From positions 37,168-101,167 of the forward strand of contig JAIYAE010000023.1 in the NCBI GenBank assembly GCA_027489175.1: a stretch of 64,000 nucleotides of DNA, written 5' to 3'. Position 1 is the first letter of the stretch, and every line of letters begins with the position of its first letter. The notes below the pieces were generated by a model that was given only the letters and a program-made list of their open reading frames with translations, had not been told where the DNA came from and made no database searches. The stretch comes from Rhodobacter sp. (GTDB lineage Bacteria > Pseudomonadota > Alphaproteobacteria > Rhodobacterales > Rhodobacteraceae). A program made the translations under genes and the position numbers. This document shows, in pieces, positions 26,025 through 35,375 of the stretch.

Positions 26025-27700
26025 TCGACCCCGTCACCCTTGCCGTCATTCAGGCCGGCCTCCAGCAGGTCTGCGACGAGATGGACCTGACCTTTTCCCG
26101 CGCGGCCTTTTCCCCGGTGATCGCCGAGGCCGATGACCGGTCGGATGGCATCTATGCCGCCGATGATGGCAGCCTGATCGCTCAAGGCGCAAAGGGCTTG
26201 CCGGTCTTTGTTGGCGTGATGCAGTTTTCCACCCGCACCATCCTTGACCGTATCGCCAAAGGCCTGACCGCCCCACCCGAGCCGGGCGACATCTACATCG
26301 TCAACGACCCCTACCTTGGCGGCACGCATCTGATGGACGTGCGCTTTGCCATGCCGGTCTGGCGCGATGGGCGCATCTTCTGCTGGCTGTCCAACACTGG
26401 CCACTGGCCTGATACCGGCGGCGCGGTGCCCGGCGGCTTCAGCGCCAGCGCGATCAGCGCCGAACAGGAGGGGCTGCGCCTGCCGCCCGTGAAGCTGTTC
26501 AAGAAAGGTGTGCTCGATACCGAGATCTACCAGATCATCTGCTCCAACATCCGGGTATCGGAACAACGGATCGGCGATGTAAAGGCGCAGGCTTCGGCGC
26601 TTCTGGTCGGGGCAGACCGGCTGGCGGCCCTTCTTGACCGCTACGGCGATGCCACGGTGACCGAAGCCATCGCCGCCATGCGGGCGCTTGCGGCTCAGCA
26701 GATGCGGGCGCTGATCGGGCTGATCCCGCCCGGCACCTATAACAGTGCCGCGATTGTGGACAGCGACGGCGTGGTCAACCAGCCGCTGACCATCGCCCTT
26801 GCCGTCACCACCACTCCCGAAGGGCTGATCTTCGACTTCGCCGGCTCCTCGCCGCCCTGCATGGGACCGATGAATTCGGTCCGGGCCACCACCTTGTCCG
26901 CGGTCTACCTGGCCATGCGCCACGTCTTCCCCGATGTGCCGATTTCCGCGGGTGCGTTCGAGCCCCTCACCGTGACCGGTATCGAGGGCACCTTCCTTGA
27001 CGCGCAGTATCCGCGCCCTGTGTCCGGCTGCGCGGCCGAAGTCAGCCAGCGCATTGCCGAAGCGGTCTTTGCGGCCCTGGTGCAGGCGATCCCCGATCGG
27101 GTGACGGCTTCACCTGCCGGAACAAGCGGCAACTTCGGTCTTGGCGGGCATGACCCTGAAAAGGGCCGTGACTATGTGATGTACCAGATCTCGGGTGGCG
27201 GCTACGGCGGCTTTGCCGGGGGCGATGGCATCGCCAACGGCTGTTCGACCATCGGCATCTCCAAAGCCCCGCCGGTCGAGATCATGGAGCAGACCTACCC
27301 CGTTCTCTACCGCCACTACGCCCTGCACGAAGGGTCCGGCGGGGCAGGGCAGCAGCGTGGCGGGCTGGGGCTGGACTATGAGATCGAGCTTTTGCGCGGC
27401 ACGGCGCGGGCCAGTTTCGTGATGGACCATGGCCGCGTCGGACCGCAAGGCGCGCTGGGCGGGCAGGACGGCGCGGTCAACCGGGTGGAAGTGATCCGGG
27501 GCGGTGTCACCCTGATCCCCGAACATCTGTCCAAAGCACAGGACATCGCGCTGAACCCCGGTGACCGGGTCCGGGTCCGCACCCCAGGCGGCGGCGGCTA
27601 CGGCCCGCCCGCCAAGCGCGATCCGGCCTTGGTGGCCGAAGATGTACGCCTTGGACGCTATACTGCGGAAGAGGCGGAAAGGCTTTGGCCGGACGGCTGA
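26021..27700 (+). CDS. hyuB: Hydantoinase/oxoprolinase subunit B
   Basis: 559 residues. Family segments: MIDPVTLAVIQAGLQQVCDEM, DLTFSRAAFSPVIAEADDRSDGIY, DIYIVNDPYLGGTHLMDV, the SNTGHWPDTGGAVPGGF loop and GGGYGGFAGGDGIANGCS. The C terminus ends RVRTPGGGGYGPPAKRDP, the usual HyuB tail. Together with HyuA it forms an ATP-dependent cyclic-amide hydrolase in the cytoplasm. It is the last gene of the operon, followed at once by a compound palindrome that may end transcription. Confidence 0.92.
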   Translation: MIDPVTLAVIQAGLQQVCDEMDLTFSRAAFSPVIAEADDRSDGIYAADDGSLIAQGAKGLPVFVGVMQFSTRTILDRIAKGLTAPPEPGDIYIVNDPYLGGTHLMDVRFAMPVWRDGRIFCWLSNTGHWPDTGGAVPGGFSASAISAEQEGLRLPPVKLFKKGVLDTEIYQIICSNIRVSEQRIGDVKAQASALLVGADRLAALLDRYGDATVTEAIAAMRALAAQQMRALIGLIPPGTYNSAAIVDSDGVVNQPLTIALAVTTTPEGLIFDFAGSSPPCMGPMNSVRATTLSAVYLAMRHVFPDVPISAGAFEPLTVTGIEGTFLDAQYPRPVSGCAAEVSQRIAEAVFAALVQAIPDRVTASPAGTSGNFGLGGHDPEKGRDYVMYQISGGGYGGFAGGDGIANGCSTIGISKAPPVEIMEQTYPVLYRHYALHEGSGGAGQQRGGLGLDYEIELLRGTARASFVMDHGRVGPQGALGGQDGAVNRVEVIRGGVTLIPEHLSKAQDIALNPGDRVRVRTPGGGGYGPPAKRDPALVAEDVRLGRYTAEEAERLWPDG

Positions 27701-27704
27701 GGCA

Positions 27705-27758
27705 GGGGCCAAAATTCTTCGAAGAATTTTGCAATTTTCTTCGAAGAAAATTGGCCCC
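27705..27758. terminator. Compound palindrome between hyuB and the RND pump gene
   Basis: Two perfect 20-bp palindromes, AAAATTCTTCGAAGAATTTT (27711-27730) and AATTTTCTTCGAAGAAAATT (27733-27752), are joined by GC and enclosed by GGGGCC/GGCCCC. It lies between two convergent genes, so a bidirectional terminator is the simplest role, but each arm also looks like a repetitive palindrome. Confidence 0.6.
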
Positions 27759-27776
27759 CGGCCCGGCGGTTCGTCC

Positions 27777-30700
27777 CTATTCCGCCGCGTGCGGTGTTGC
27801 CTTGCGCCGCGACAGCGTCTCTTCCAGGGCCGCAAGTCTGCCCTGGAGCAACGCCATGTCCTCGCGGCTTCGGTCGATCCGTTCAGCCAGGACATGCGAT
27901 TCCGGGCTTTCCGGCTCAGCTTCCTTTTGACCGATGAACCGGCCCAGTACCCAGCCAAAGAGCCGCGACAGGTCATCCATCACCAGATACATCGACGGCA
28001 CGACGACAAGGCTGAGGACGGTCGAGACGATGATCCCGCCAATCACGGCAATCGCCATTGGCGCGCGGAACGCCCCGCCTTCGCCCACGCCAAGGGCCGA
28101 CGGCAGCATCCCCGCCGACATCGCGATGGATGTCATCACGATGGGGCGCGCCCGCTTGTGACCGGCTTCGATCACCGCGTCGATCCGCTTCATCCCGCGT
28201 GCCCGCATCTCGATGGCAAAGTCGATCAGAAGGATGGCGTTCTTCGCCACGATCCCCATCAGCATCAGGATGCCGATCAGCACCGGCATCGACAGCGGGT
28301 TTTGCGTGATGATCAGCGCCGCCGCGACCCCGCCGACCGAAAGGAGAAGCGAGAAGATGATCGTCACCGGCTGCACCACCGAATGGAACAGCAGGATCAG
28401 CACGAACATCATCAAGAGAACACCCAAGACCATGGCGTTGACGAAGCTGCCTACCAGTTCGGCCTGCACTTCGGCGTCGCCTGACGGTGTGATCTTCACC
28501 GTGTCAGGCAGGTTCAGCGTCGGCAGGATTTCCATGAACCGCGCGGTCGCCTGATCCAGCACGAAGCCGGGCGCAATATCCGCCCCGATGGTGGCCACGC
28601 GCTGGCGGTTCAGGCGCTTTACCACCGACGGGCCTTCGGCAACTTCAACCGTTGCCACGGCCGATAGGGGCACCGGGCCGATGGCCGTCTGCACCTTCAA
28701 GGCCGAGATTCGGGCCAGATTGTCCCGCGACACCTCATCCAGCTGCACCCGGATCGGGACCAGCCGGTTGTCGATGGAAAGCTTGCCAAGCGCTGCCGAA
28801 ACGTCACCAATGGTGGCCACCCGCACGATGGAGGCGATCTGCTGAACGGTTACGCCCAGCCGTGCCGCTTCTTCGGGCTTCGGGGTGATCTGGATTTCCG
28901 GGCGCGGCAGCGCCGCCTCGGTCGAGGCGTTGACCAGCATCGGCTCATTCAAGAGCGCGCCTTCGATCTTCTGGATCGCCTCGTTCAGGTCATCCTCATC
29001 CGTGGACAGCAGGTCAAAGCTGAACGGCCGTGACGCACCGCCCGCCCCGCCGATCTTGAAGGCCCGCACGTCGGGAATGGCGCGGAGGGCGGCAAACACC
29101 TCATCCTCGATCTCGGCTTGCGGCCGGACGCGGCCCTTGACCGGAGTCTCCGGCAGGATCGGCCCGATCACCGGCAGCGATTGCCCCAGGTCAGACAGCT
29201 TGCGCCCAAGGCCGTTGTCCAGCCGGTCAAGGATGATGGTAAAGGTCGCCCGACGAATGTCGCGGTCGCCCAAGGGGGTAGAGCCGCCCACGACCAGCAC
29301 CGATTTCACGCCGTCAATGTCGGTCACGGCGGCGCGCATCGCCTCGGTCGTGCGGGCGGTGTCGTCCAGCGTGCTGCCCGGCGGCAGTTCGACCGACACG
29401 ATGATCCGGCTTTCATCTTCCGGCGGGAACAGGCTGCCCGGCACCGCCAGCATCGCCCCGACCGATAGGTATACCACACCCACCGCTACGACCAAGGTCA
29501 CATAGTAGTTCGGGAATGGCATCCGGATCATATAGTTTGAGTGCCATACCTTTGTCGTGTTGCGCACCACCCACAGATAGCCGCGCATCACCAGGCCATC
29601 CTTTTCGCCACCTTCATGGACAGCGTCCTTGGTGCGCATGAGGTAAGCCGCCATCATCGGCGTGATCAGGCGCGCGACCAGCAGCGAGAAGAGCACCGCA
29701 ATCGCCACCGTCAGGCCGAATTGTCGGAAGTACTGCCCTGGAATCCCGGGCATGAAGCTGACCGGCACGAAGACCGCGACAATGGTGAAGGTCGTGGCAA
29801 TGACCGCCAGACCGATTTCATCCGCCGCTTCAATCGCGGCCCGATAGGGGGTTTTGCCCATGCGGATGTGGCGGGCGATGTTCTCGATTTCCACGATCGC
29901 ATCGTCGACGAGGATGCCGGTCGCCAGCGTGAGCGCCAGGAACGACACCAGGTTCAACGAGAAGCCAAGCATGTCCATCAAAAGGAACGTCGGCACCGCC
30001 GACAAGGGCAGCGCTACGGCCGAGATCAGCGTTGCGCGCCAGTTGCGCAGGAAGGCAAAGACCACAAGAACGGCCAGCAGGGCACCCTCCAGCAACGTGT
30101 GGATCGCAGCTTCATAGTTGCCATAGGTGTAGAAGACGGAATCGTCGATCAGCGTGATCTCGACCTTGGGGTTTTCGGCGCGCAGCTGGTCAACGACGGT
30201 GTTCGTGACCTCGGCCACGCTGACCTCGGACGCGCCTTTCGACCGGAAGACCAGGAAGCTGACCAGCGGTTCCCCATCGACGCGGGTAAAGCTGCGCAGT
30301 TCCTCATAGCTGTCGATCACCTGGCCAAGATCGGTCAGCCGCACAAAGCGCCCGGAGGGCAGCGCGATGGTCGTCTCGGCCAACTGTTCGACGGTGCCAC
30401 TGTCGCCCAGGGTGCGGATGACCTGCTCACCAGTGCCAAGGCTCAGCTTGCCCGCGCCAAGGTTGGTGTTGGTCGCGGCAATCTGCGCGCTGACCTGTTG
30501 CGCGGTCACGCCAAGGCTGTCCATCTTGACCGGGTCAAGTTCCACCCGGATTTCGCGGTCCGCCCCGCCGATACGGGTGACGCGGCCAATGCCCGGGCGG
30601 CCCTGTAGGGCGCGGGTCACGGTGTCATCGACGAACCAGCTGATCTCTTCCATCGTCATGTCCGGCGCGCGGACGGCGAAGGTCATGATCGCCTGGCCCT

Positions 30701-31100
30701 CAACGTCGATGCGGGTGACGATGGGGGCTTCCACATCGCCGGGCAGATCGCCGCGGATCTGGTCGACGGCGTCTTTCACATCCTGCACCGCCTTGTCGGT
30801 CGGCACTTCCATGCGGAATTCCACCACGGTGGTCGAAAGGCCGTCGGTGACGGTCGAGGTGACCTTCTTCACCCCGGTGATGCCCGCCACGGCATCTTCG
30901 ATTTCCTTGGTGATCTGGGTTTCCATTTCTGCCGGAGCCGCGCCGGACTGTGAAACGCTGACCGCGACCAAGGGCACGTCGATGTTCGGGAAACGGGTGA
31001 TCGGCAGGGTGTTGAAGCTTTGCCAGCCCAGCACCATCAGCAGGAAAAAGGCCAGAAGGGGCGCTACGGGGTTGCGGATTGACCAGGCGGAAAAGTTCAT
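27777..31100 (-). CDS. RND efflux pump, inner-membrane transporter (AcrB/MexB type)
   Basis: Proton-driven multidrug exporter, 1,107 residues. Start ATG 31100 (MNFSAWSIRNPVAPLLAFFLLMVLGW) gives the first transmembrane helix. Family motifs include TRFPNIDVPLVAVSV, GRPGIGRVTRIGGADREIRV, the second-half entry LVARLITPMMAAYLMRTK, GILVDDAIVEIENIARH with the proton-relay Asp pair in TM4, and NAILLIDFAIEMRARG in TM10-11. Third gene of the tetR-adaptor-pump operon, 10 bp after the adaptor. No outer-membrane channel is encoded nearby, so it would borrow a TolC-type protein. Confidence 0.95.
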   Translation of the reverse strand: MNFSAWSIRNPVAPLLAFFLLMVLGWQSFNTLPITRFPNIDVPLVAVSVSQSGAAPAEMETQITKEIEDAVAGITGVKKVTSTVTDGLSTTVVEFRMEVPTDKAVQDVKDAVDQIRGDLPGDVEAPIVTRIDVEGQAIMTFAVRAPDMTMEEISWFVDDTVTRALQGRPGIGRVTRIGGADREIRVELDPVKMDSLGVTAQQVSAQIAATNTNLGAGKLSLGTGEQVIRTLGDSGTVEQLAETTIALPSGRFVRLTDLGQVIDSYEELRSFTRVDGEPLVSFLVFRSKGASEVSVAEVTNTVVDQLRAENPKVEITLIDDSVFYTYGNYEAAIHTLLEGALLAVLVVFAFLRNWRATLISAVALPLSAVPTFLLMDMLGFSLNLVSFLALTLATGILVDDAIVEIENIARHIRMGKTPYRAAIEAADEIGLAVIATTFTIVAVFVPVSFMPGIPGQYFRQFGLTVAIAVLFSLLVARLITPMMAAYLMRTKDAVHEGGEKDGLVMRGYLWVVRNTTKVWHSNYMIRMPFPNYYVTLVVAVGVVYLSVGAMLAVPGSLFPPEDESRIIVSVELPPGSTLDDTARTTEAMRAAVTDIDGVKSVLVVGGSTPLGDRDIRRATFTIILDRLDNGLGRKLSDLGQSLPVIGPILPETPVKGRVRPQAEIEDEVFAALRAIPDVRAFKIGGAGGASRPFSFDLLSTDEDDLNEAIQKIEGALLNEPMLVNASTEAALPRPEIQITPKPEEAARLGVTVQQIASIVRVATIGDVSAALGKLSIDNRLVPIRVQLDEVSRDNLARISALKVQTAIGPVPLSAVATVEVAEGPSVVKRLNRQRVATIGADIAPGFVLDQATARFMEILPTLNLPDTVKITPSGDAEVQAELVGSFVNAMVLGVLLMMFVLILLFHSVVQPVTIIFSLLLSVGGVAAALIITQNPLSMPVLIGILMLMGIVAKNAILLIDFAIEMRARGMKRIDAVIEAGHKRARPIVMTSIAMSAGMLPSALGVGEGGAFRAPMAIAVIGGIIVSTVLSLVVVPSMYLVMDDLSRLFGWVLGRFIGQKEAEPESPESHVLAERIDRSREDMALLQGRLAALEETLSRRKATPHAAE

Positions 31101-31110
31101 GGCTTTGCCC

Positions 31111-32307
31111 TCAGTTCGTGTTGCCTGCGTCAAGCACCGGATTGATCCGGTCGCCTGCCCGCACGAAAGCGCCCGCTTTCGTTACCACAAGATCGCCCGC
31201 AGCCAGGCCATCGACGATTTCCACATAAGCGCCATCGCGGATGCCGGTGGTCACGACCACCCGCTCCACCACGCCGTCGCGCACCCGCATCACGGTGATG
31301 CCCTCGGCCGTGGACCCGACCGCGGTCAGCGGCACAGCCAGCGCATCGCGTTCGGCCACGATGATCTCGGCCTCGACAAACATGCCCGAGCGCAGCTGTT
31401 CCGGGTCCGCCACCGCAATCCGCGCCCGGCCCAGCCGCGTGACGGGATCGATGGTCGGTTCCACCAGATGCACCTTACCCTCAAGGGCGGTGGACATGCC
31501 GGCGGTGCGCAGCCGCGCGGGCTGGCCTTCGTCCAGACGCAGGATATCGCTTTCGGCCACATCGGCGCGCAGCTCCAGCGCCCCGTCGCGGGTGATGACG
31601 AACATCGGCTGCCCCGCCGCCGTGGCGATCGCGCCCAGCTTGGCGTTGCGCGCGGTGATCTTGCCGGCGACCGGGGCCTTCACCTCGGTCCGGCTCAGCT
31701 GGAGGTCAACATTTTCCAGCCGCGCCTCGGCCAGGGCCAGTTGCGCGCGGGTCGATTCCAGCGATTGCCGTGCCACTTGCACCCGGGCCGCCGCAGAAAC
31801 GGCATTGGCGGTCGCGGTATCGGCCTGCGCCTGCGGGGCAGAGCCCTGTTCCTGCAAAAGTTTGGTGCGGTCGGCCACGCGCTGTGCCTCGGCGGCGGTG
31901 GCTTCGGTTTCCACCAGCTGCGCCTCGGCCTGGGCAATCGACGCTTCTGCGGCGGCCAGCGACGCGACCGCCTCGCTGCGCTGCAACTCCAGCGAGGACC
32001 GCGACAGGACCGCCAGCACTTGGCCTTCGGTCACCGTGTCACCCACATCGGCCGACAGCGCCTCAAGCGGCTGGCCTTCGATCAGAGGGGCCACCTGCAC
32101 CTCTTCGACCGCGCCCACCAGACCCGAGGCGATCACCCGGTCGGTCAAGCGCCGCGAGGTGACCTCGGCCACAGTGATCGCGGGCAGAGTTTCGGCCGCA
32201 GGGGCAGGGGCTTCTGCGGCGGCCTCGGCCTCTTGCGCCAGAACGGGCAGGGCGGGCAGCGTCATGCCGAAGGCGGCGGTCAGCATAAGGATCGGGGTCA
32301 GGCGCAT
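31111..32307 (-). CDS. RND efflux periplasmic adaptor subunit
   Basis: Membrane-fusion protein of 398 residues that bridges the RND pump to an outer-membrane channel. A signal peptide (MRLTPILMLTAAFGMTLPAL then PVLAQ) precedes an Ala-rich linker, the lipoyl half EEVQVAPLIEGQPLEALSADVGDTVTEGQVLAVL, a long Ala/Glu coiled coil (about residues 105-195, SLAAAEASIAQAEAQLVETE), the second lipoyl half VKAPVAGKITARNAKLGAIA and a beta-barrel domain. Separated by 6 bp from tetR and 10 bp from the pump gene. Confidence 0.93.
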   Translation of the reverse strand: MRLTPILMLTAAFGMTLPALPVLAQEAEAAAEAPAPAAETLPAITVAEVTSRRLTDRVIASGLVGAVEEVQVAPLIEGQPLEALSADVGDTVTEGQVLAVLSRSSLELQRSEAVASLAAAEASIAQAEAQLVETEATAAEAQRVADRTKLLQEQGSAPQAQADTATANAVSAAARVQVARQSLESTRAQLALAEARLENVDLQLSRTEVKAPVAGKITARNAKLGAIATAAGQPMFVITRDGALELRADVAESDILRLDEGQPARLRTAGMSTALEGKVHLVEPTIDPVTRLGRARIAVADPEQLRSGMFVEAEIIVAERDALAVPLTAVGSTAEGITVMRVRDGVVERVVVTTGIRDGAYVEIVDGLAAGDLVVTKAGAFVRAGDRINPVLDAGNTN

Positions 32308-32313
32308 CTTGTC

Positions 32314-32928
32314 TCAGCCTTTTGCGATATCGTTTGAAATGTCATTCAGGATCATGTCGATGGTCCGCACCACCATGGCCTCCATCGCCGGGCTGGCGGG
32401 GCCACACTGGCTGGTCCGCATTGCCACGGCCTTGACCAGCATCACCAGCATCTGGCTGTGGCCGGCATACCGCTCCTGCACATCGGGCATGCTGCGCCCG
32501 GTCACGCGGGCGAAAACCTCAGCCATATGGGTCACGATGGCCGCCTCCATCTGCTGGGCGGCGATGGCAATCTCGGGCTTGCGGATCGCGGCGGCCGTGA
32601 TCTCGGCCCAAAGCCCGCCGTCCTCCTCGCACTCTTCGGTCAGGCGCTGCAGGATCTTCGCGCGCAGGCCCGCAAGCGGATCTCGCGAATCGATGATCTC
32701 CGAAAAGTCGCGCTGAATCTGCGCCAGATCCAGCCCGACCATCGCTTCGACGATCGCCGCCTTGGACGGGAAGTAGCGGTAGAAGTTGCCCACGCTCATC
32801 CCCGCCGCGCGGGCCAGATCTTGCATCGACGCACCGTCAAAGCCTTTTTCGGCAAAGGCTTGCCGGATCGAGAACAGGATCTCGTGGCTGCGTTCTTCAA
32901 CGGCATGGCTGGCTTGGGGCAGTGACAT
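32314..32928 (-). CDS. TetR-family repressor of the RND operon
   Basis: 204 residues, AcrR-like: HEILFSIRQAFAEKGFDGASMQDLARAAGMSVGNFYRYFPSKAAIVEAMV is the DNA-binding domain, followed by a helical ligand-binding domain. It is the first gene of its own operon, and a perfect 16-bp palindrome GAATGAACGTTCATTC lies 42 bp upstream of its ATG, giving a simple autoregulatory loop relieved by a pump substrate. Confidence 0.9.
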   Translation of the reverse strand: MSLPQASHAVEERSHEILFSIRQAFAEKGFDGASMQDLARAAGMSVGNFYRYFPSKAAIVEAMVGLDLAQIQRDFSEIIDSRDPLAGLRAKILQRLTEECEEDGGLWAEITAAAIRKPEIAIAAQQMEAAIVTHMAEVFARVTGRSMPDVQERYAGHSQMLVMLVKAVAMRTSQCGPASPAMEAMVVRTIDMILNDISNDIAKG

Positions 32929-32969
32929 GGGGCAGGAATACTCAGGGTGCGCAGGCGGGGACCACCTGG

Positions 32970-32985
32970 GAATGAACGTTCATTC
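32970..32985. promoter_or_regulatory. TetR operator of the efflux operon
   Basis: GAATGAACGTTCATTC, a perfect 16-bp palindrome upstream of the tetR-adaptor-pump operon. The form (TGAACGTTCA core) is typical of TetR-family autoregulated efflux loci. Confidence 0.7.
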
Positions 32986-33123
32986 ACTCATCTAGCGATG
33001 GAATCGCAAAGGTCAAGAAGATTGCGTGACGGCCTGTGCGGGCGCTTGGCTTTCTTGGGGAATTAGCTCAAACGGGCGGCACACAAGCCACAATACGGAC
33101 GTGGCGCGCAGATGGATCAGGCA

Positions 33124-34254
33124 ATGGCCACAGGTTTCCACTTCACCGTCGCCGCCACCGATGGCGCGGCCCGCACCGGCGCGATCAAGACCCCGCGCGG
33201 AGAGATCCGCACCCCCGCCTTCATGCCGGTCGGCACTGCCGCCACCGTCAAGGCGATGCTGCCCGAAAGCGTGCGCGCGACGGGGGCGGATATCCTCTTG
33301 GGCAACACCTACCACCTGATGCTGCGCCCCACGGCTGAACGGATTGCGGCGCTTGGCGGCCTTCACCGCTTCATGAACTGGGACCGGCCGATCCTGACGG
33401 ATTCGGGCGGGTTTCAGGTCATGTCGCTAGGCCCCTTGCGCAAGCTGACCGAGGAAGGCGTGCGCTTTTCCTCGCACCTTGACGGGTCCAAACACATGCT
33501 GACGCCTGAGCGCAGCATGGAGATTCAGGCGCTTCTCGGGTCGGACATCGTGATGTGCTTTGACGAATGTCCCGCGCTGCCCGCGACCGAGGTTGAGGTC
33601 GCCAAATCCATGCAGCTGTCGATGCGATGGGCGCAGCGGTCCCGCGACGCCTTTGGCGACCGTCCCGGCCACGCCCTTTTCGGCATCATGCAGGGCGGTG
33701 TGACGCGCGAGTTGCGTGAGGAATCGGCCAAGGCGCTGCAGGCCATCGGCTTTGACGGCTATGCCGTGGGTGGCCTTGCGGTGGGCGAGGGGCAAGAGGC
33801 GATGTTCGGCGTCCTAGACTACGCGCCCGGCTTCCTGCCCGAAGACAAGCCGCGCTATCTGATGGGGGTGGGCAAGCCTGATGACATCGTCGGCGCCGTA
33901 CAGCGCGGCATCGACATGATGGATTGCGTGCTGCCGTCGCGGTCAGGGCGCACCGGGCAAGCCTGGACGGCGCGGGGGCAAGTCAACCTGAGGAACGCCC
34001 GCCACAAGGACGACCCGCGCCCCTTGGAAGAGGGGTGCCAATGCCCCGCCTGCCGTGGCTATTCCCGCGCCTATCTGCACCATGTGGTGAAGTCGGACGA
34101 GATCATCGGATCGATGCTGCTGACATGGCACAACCTGCACTACTATCAGGTGCTGATGCAGGGGTTGCGGGATGCGATTGCGGCCAAGGGGCTGGACGCT
34201 TTCGTGGCGGAGTTCCACGCCTTGCGCGCCATCGGCGATCTGGAGCCGCTTTAG
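33124..34254 (+). CDS. tgt: Queuine tRNA-ribosyltransferase (tRNA-guanine transglycosylase)
   Basis: Exchanges the wobble guanine of Asp, Asn, His and Tyr tRNAs for preQ1 on the way to queuosine. 376 residues. Substrate loop [13 protein letters not shown], catalytic-Asp region [40 protein letters not shown] and the zinc site [16 protein letters not shown] are all intact. ATG 33124 aligns the N terminus with relatives; ATG 33112 is possible. It is not linked to queA in this window, and a tRNA-Asp gene, encoding a substrate, lies 9 kb away. Confidence 0.95.
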   Translation: MATGFHFTVAATDGAARTGAIKTPRGEIRTPAFMPVGTAATVKAMLPESVRATGADILLGNTYHLMLRPTAERIAALGGLHRFMNWDRPILTDSGGFQVMSLGPLRKLTEEGVRFSSHLDGSKHMLTPERSMEIQALLGSDIVMCFDECPALPATEVEVAKSMQLSMRWAQRSRDAFGDRPGHALFGIMQGGVTRELREESAKALQAIGFDGYAVGGLAVGEGQEAMFGVLDYAPGFLPEDKPRYLMGVGKPDDIVGAVQRGIDMMDCVLPSRSGRTGQAWTARGQVNLRNARHKDDPRPLEEGCQCPACRGYSRAYLHHVVKSDEIIGSMLLTWHNLHYYQVLMQGLRDAIAAKGLDAFVAEFHALRAIGDLEPL

Positions 34255-34256
34255 CC

Positions 34257-35375
34257 CTAGCCCAAAAGCAGCTTGGCGTTGCGGGCGTGGCGATCGGCAA
34301 GCCGCTTGGCTGCGCGGCCGGGAAGCACCGGGCGCGCGGCCCCCTCATGGCCCGTGACAAGGCCGGGAAACAGAAGCCGCAGCTCTTGCCGCGCCTCAGG
34401 CCCCATCGCCTGCAGCGCCTGTCGGCCCAGAAGCAAAGTCTCGGCCCAGGTGCCTTCGGCTTTCACCACCTCATGCCGGTCAAGCCGGACGTGCACATAG
34501 TTGACCGCCCGCGGCGCCCTTGCCCGGGTGATGCCGGGCAGACCGGCCAGATGGGTGACCGCCACCAATGTCCCGCCCGGTCCGGCCATCCGGCTGGCGA
34601 TGGCTGACTGCACCAGCACCCGGTGTTGCGGCGAAAGCCAAAGGTCGCGCAGCGGCAGCCCCTGGCCCATCGCCCCTGCCGCCACTTTCACCGGCAAAAG
34701 CTTGGGGTGCGCCACGGTCTCGGCCAGCGTCACCTCCCGCCGCCCGATCCAGCGGATCGGCTGCAACCCGTGGTCCAGCGTCAGCACCCTATCCCCGACC
34801 GCCAGCCGCTCAACCGCGACCGGGCCAGTCGCCGTGTCGATCAGGGTGCCGTCGCAAAAGCAGTAGGCGCCATAGCTGTCCGAAAAATCGAGCTGGCTGT
34901 CATTGTCCCCACCCGGGCCACCGTTCTGTGCCGCATCGGTGCCGGAATAGAAAAGGTTGGTTGGCGTGGCCGGCAGACCGCCGTTGATGTTGTAAAGCAG
35001 CAACCCGTTGTCGGCCTGAAAGACGATGTATTCATCCCCAGCCCCAACCCCGCTGACAATGTCATGCCGGGGGCCAAGGTTGGAATACCCCGGCACGGTG
35101 GACCAGCTTTGCGGGCTGATGTCGGTCGCAGGCTGGCCCGAACCGACATAGCGCTGCAACTGCCAGCCCTGACCGTTCAGAAACTCATTCGTCGTGGCCG
35201 GGTTGTTGACGTTCTGTACCCAGACCAGCCGATAGGTCGCCGTCGGTCCGCCAAGCGCCTGCACATTCGTCAGGTTCATCCCGAAGCCGGGCTGGTTCGG
35301 GTTGCTGACCTGGTTTGCCGCGCTGACCGAGGCGACCATGTCACCCGTCAACAGGATTGGGCCAGTGTAGGGCAT
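34257..35375 (-). CDS. Hint-domain (hedgehog/intein-like) protein
   Basis: 372 residues from ATG 35375 with AAGGAAG as ribosome site. The first 170 residues form an uncharacterised passenger, rich in Gly, Asn and Gln (VSNPNQPGFGMNLTNVQALG, QADNGLLLYNINGG). The second half is a Hint_2-type domain that begins at the splice-like boundary YCFCDGTLIDTATGPVAVERL, then AVGDRVLTLDHGLQPIRWIGRREV and LWLSPQHRVLV. Such proteins are common in Rhodobacterales and are thought to self-process. No classical signal peptide is visible. Convergent with tgt. Confidence 0.82.
   Translation of the reverse strand: MPYTGPILLTGDMVASVSAANQVSNPNQPGFGMNLTNVQALGGPTATYRLVWVQNVNNPATTNEFLNGQGWQLQRYVGSGQPATDISPQSWSTVPGYSNLGPRHDIVSGVGAGDEYIVFQADNGLLLYNINGGLPATPTNLFYSGTDAAQNGGPGGDNDSQLDFSDSYGAYCFCDGTLIDTATGPVAVERLAVGDRVLTLDHGLQPIRWIGRREVTLAETVAHPKLLPVKVAAGAMGQGLPLRDLWLSPQHRVLVQSAIASRMAGPGGTLVAVTHLAGLPGITRARAPRAVNYVHVRLDRHEVVKAEGTWAETLLLGRQALQAMGPEARQELRLLFPGLVTGHEGAARPVLPGRAAKRLADRHARNAKLLLG

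Noticed and set aside
33058..33090. tRNA-like 5' sequence GGGGAATTAGCTCAAACGGG upstream of tgt
   Set aside because: No anticodon arm, T-loop or matching acceptor 3' half follows, so it is not a tRNA gene; at most a fragment or chance.
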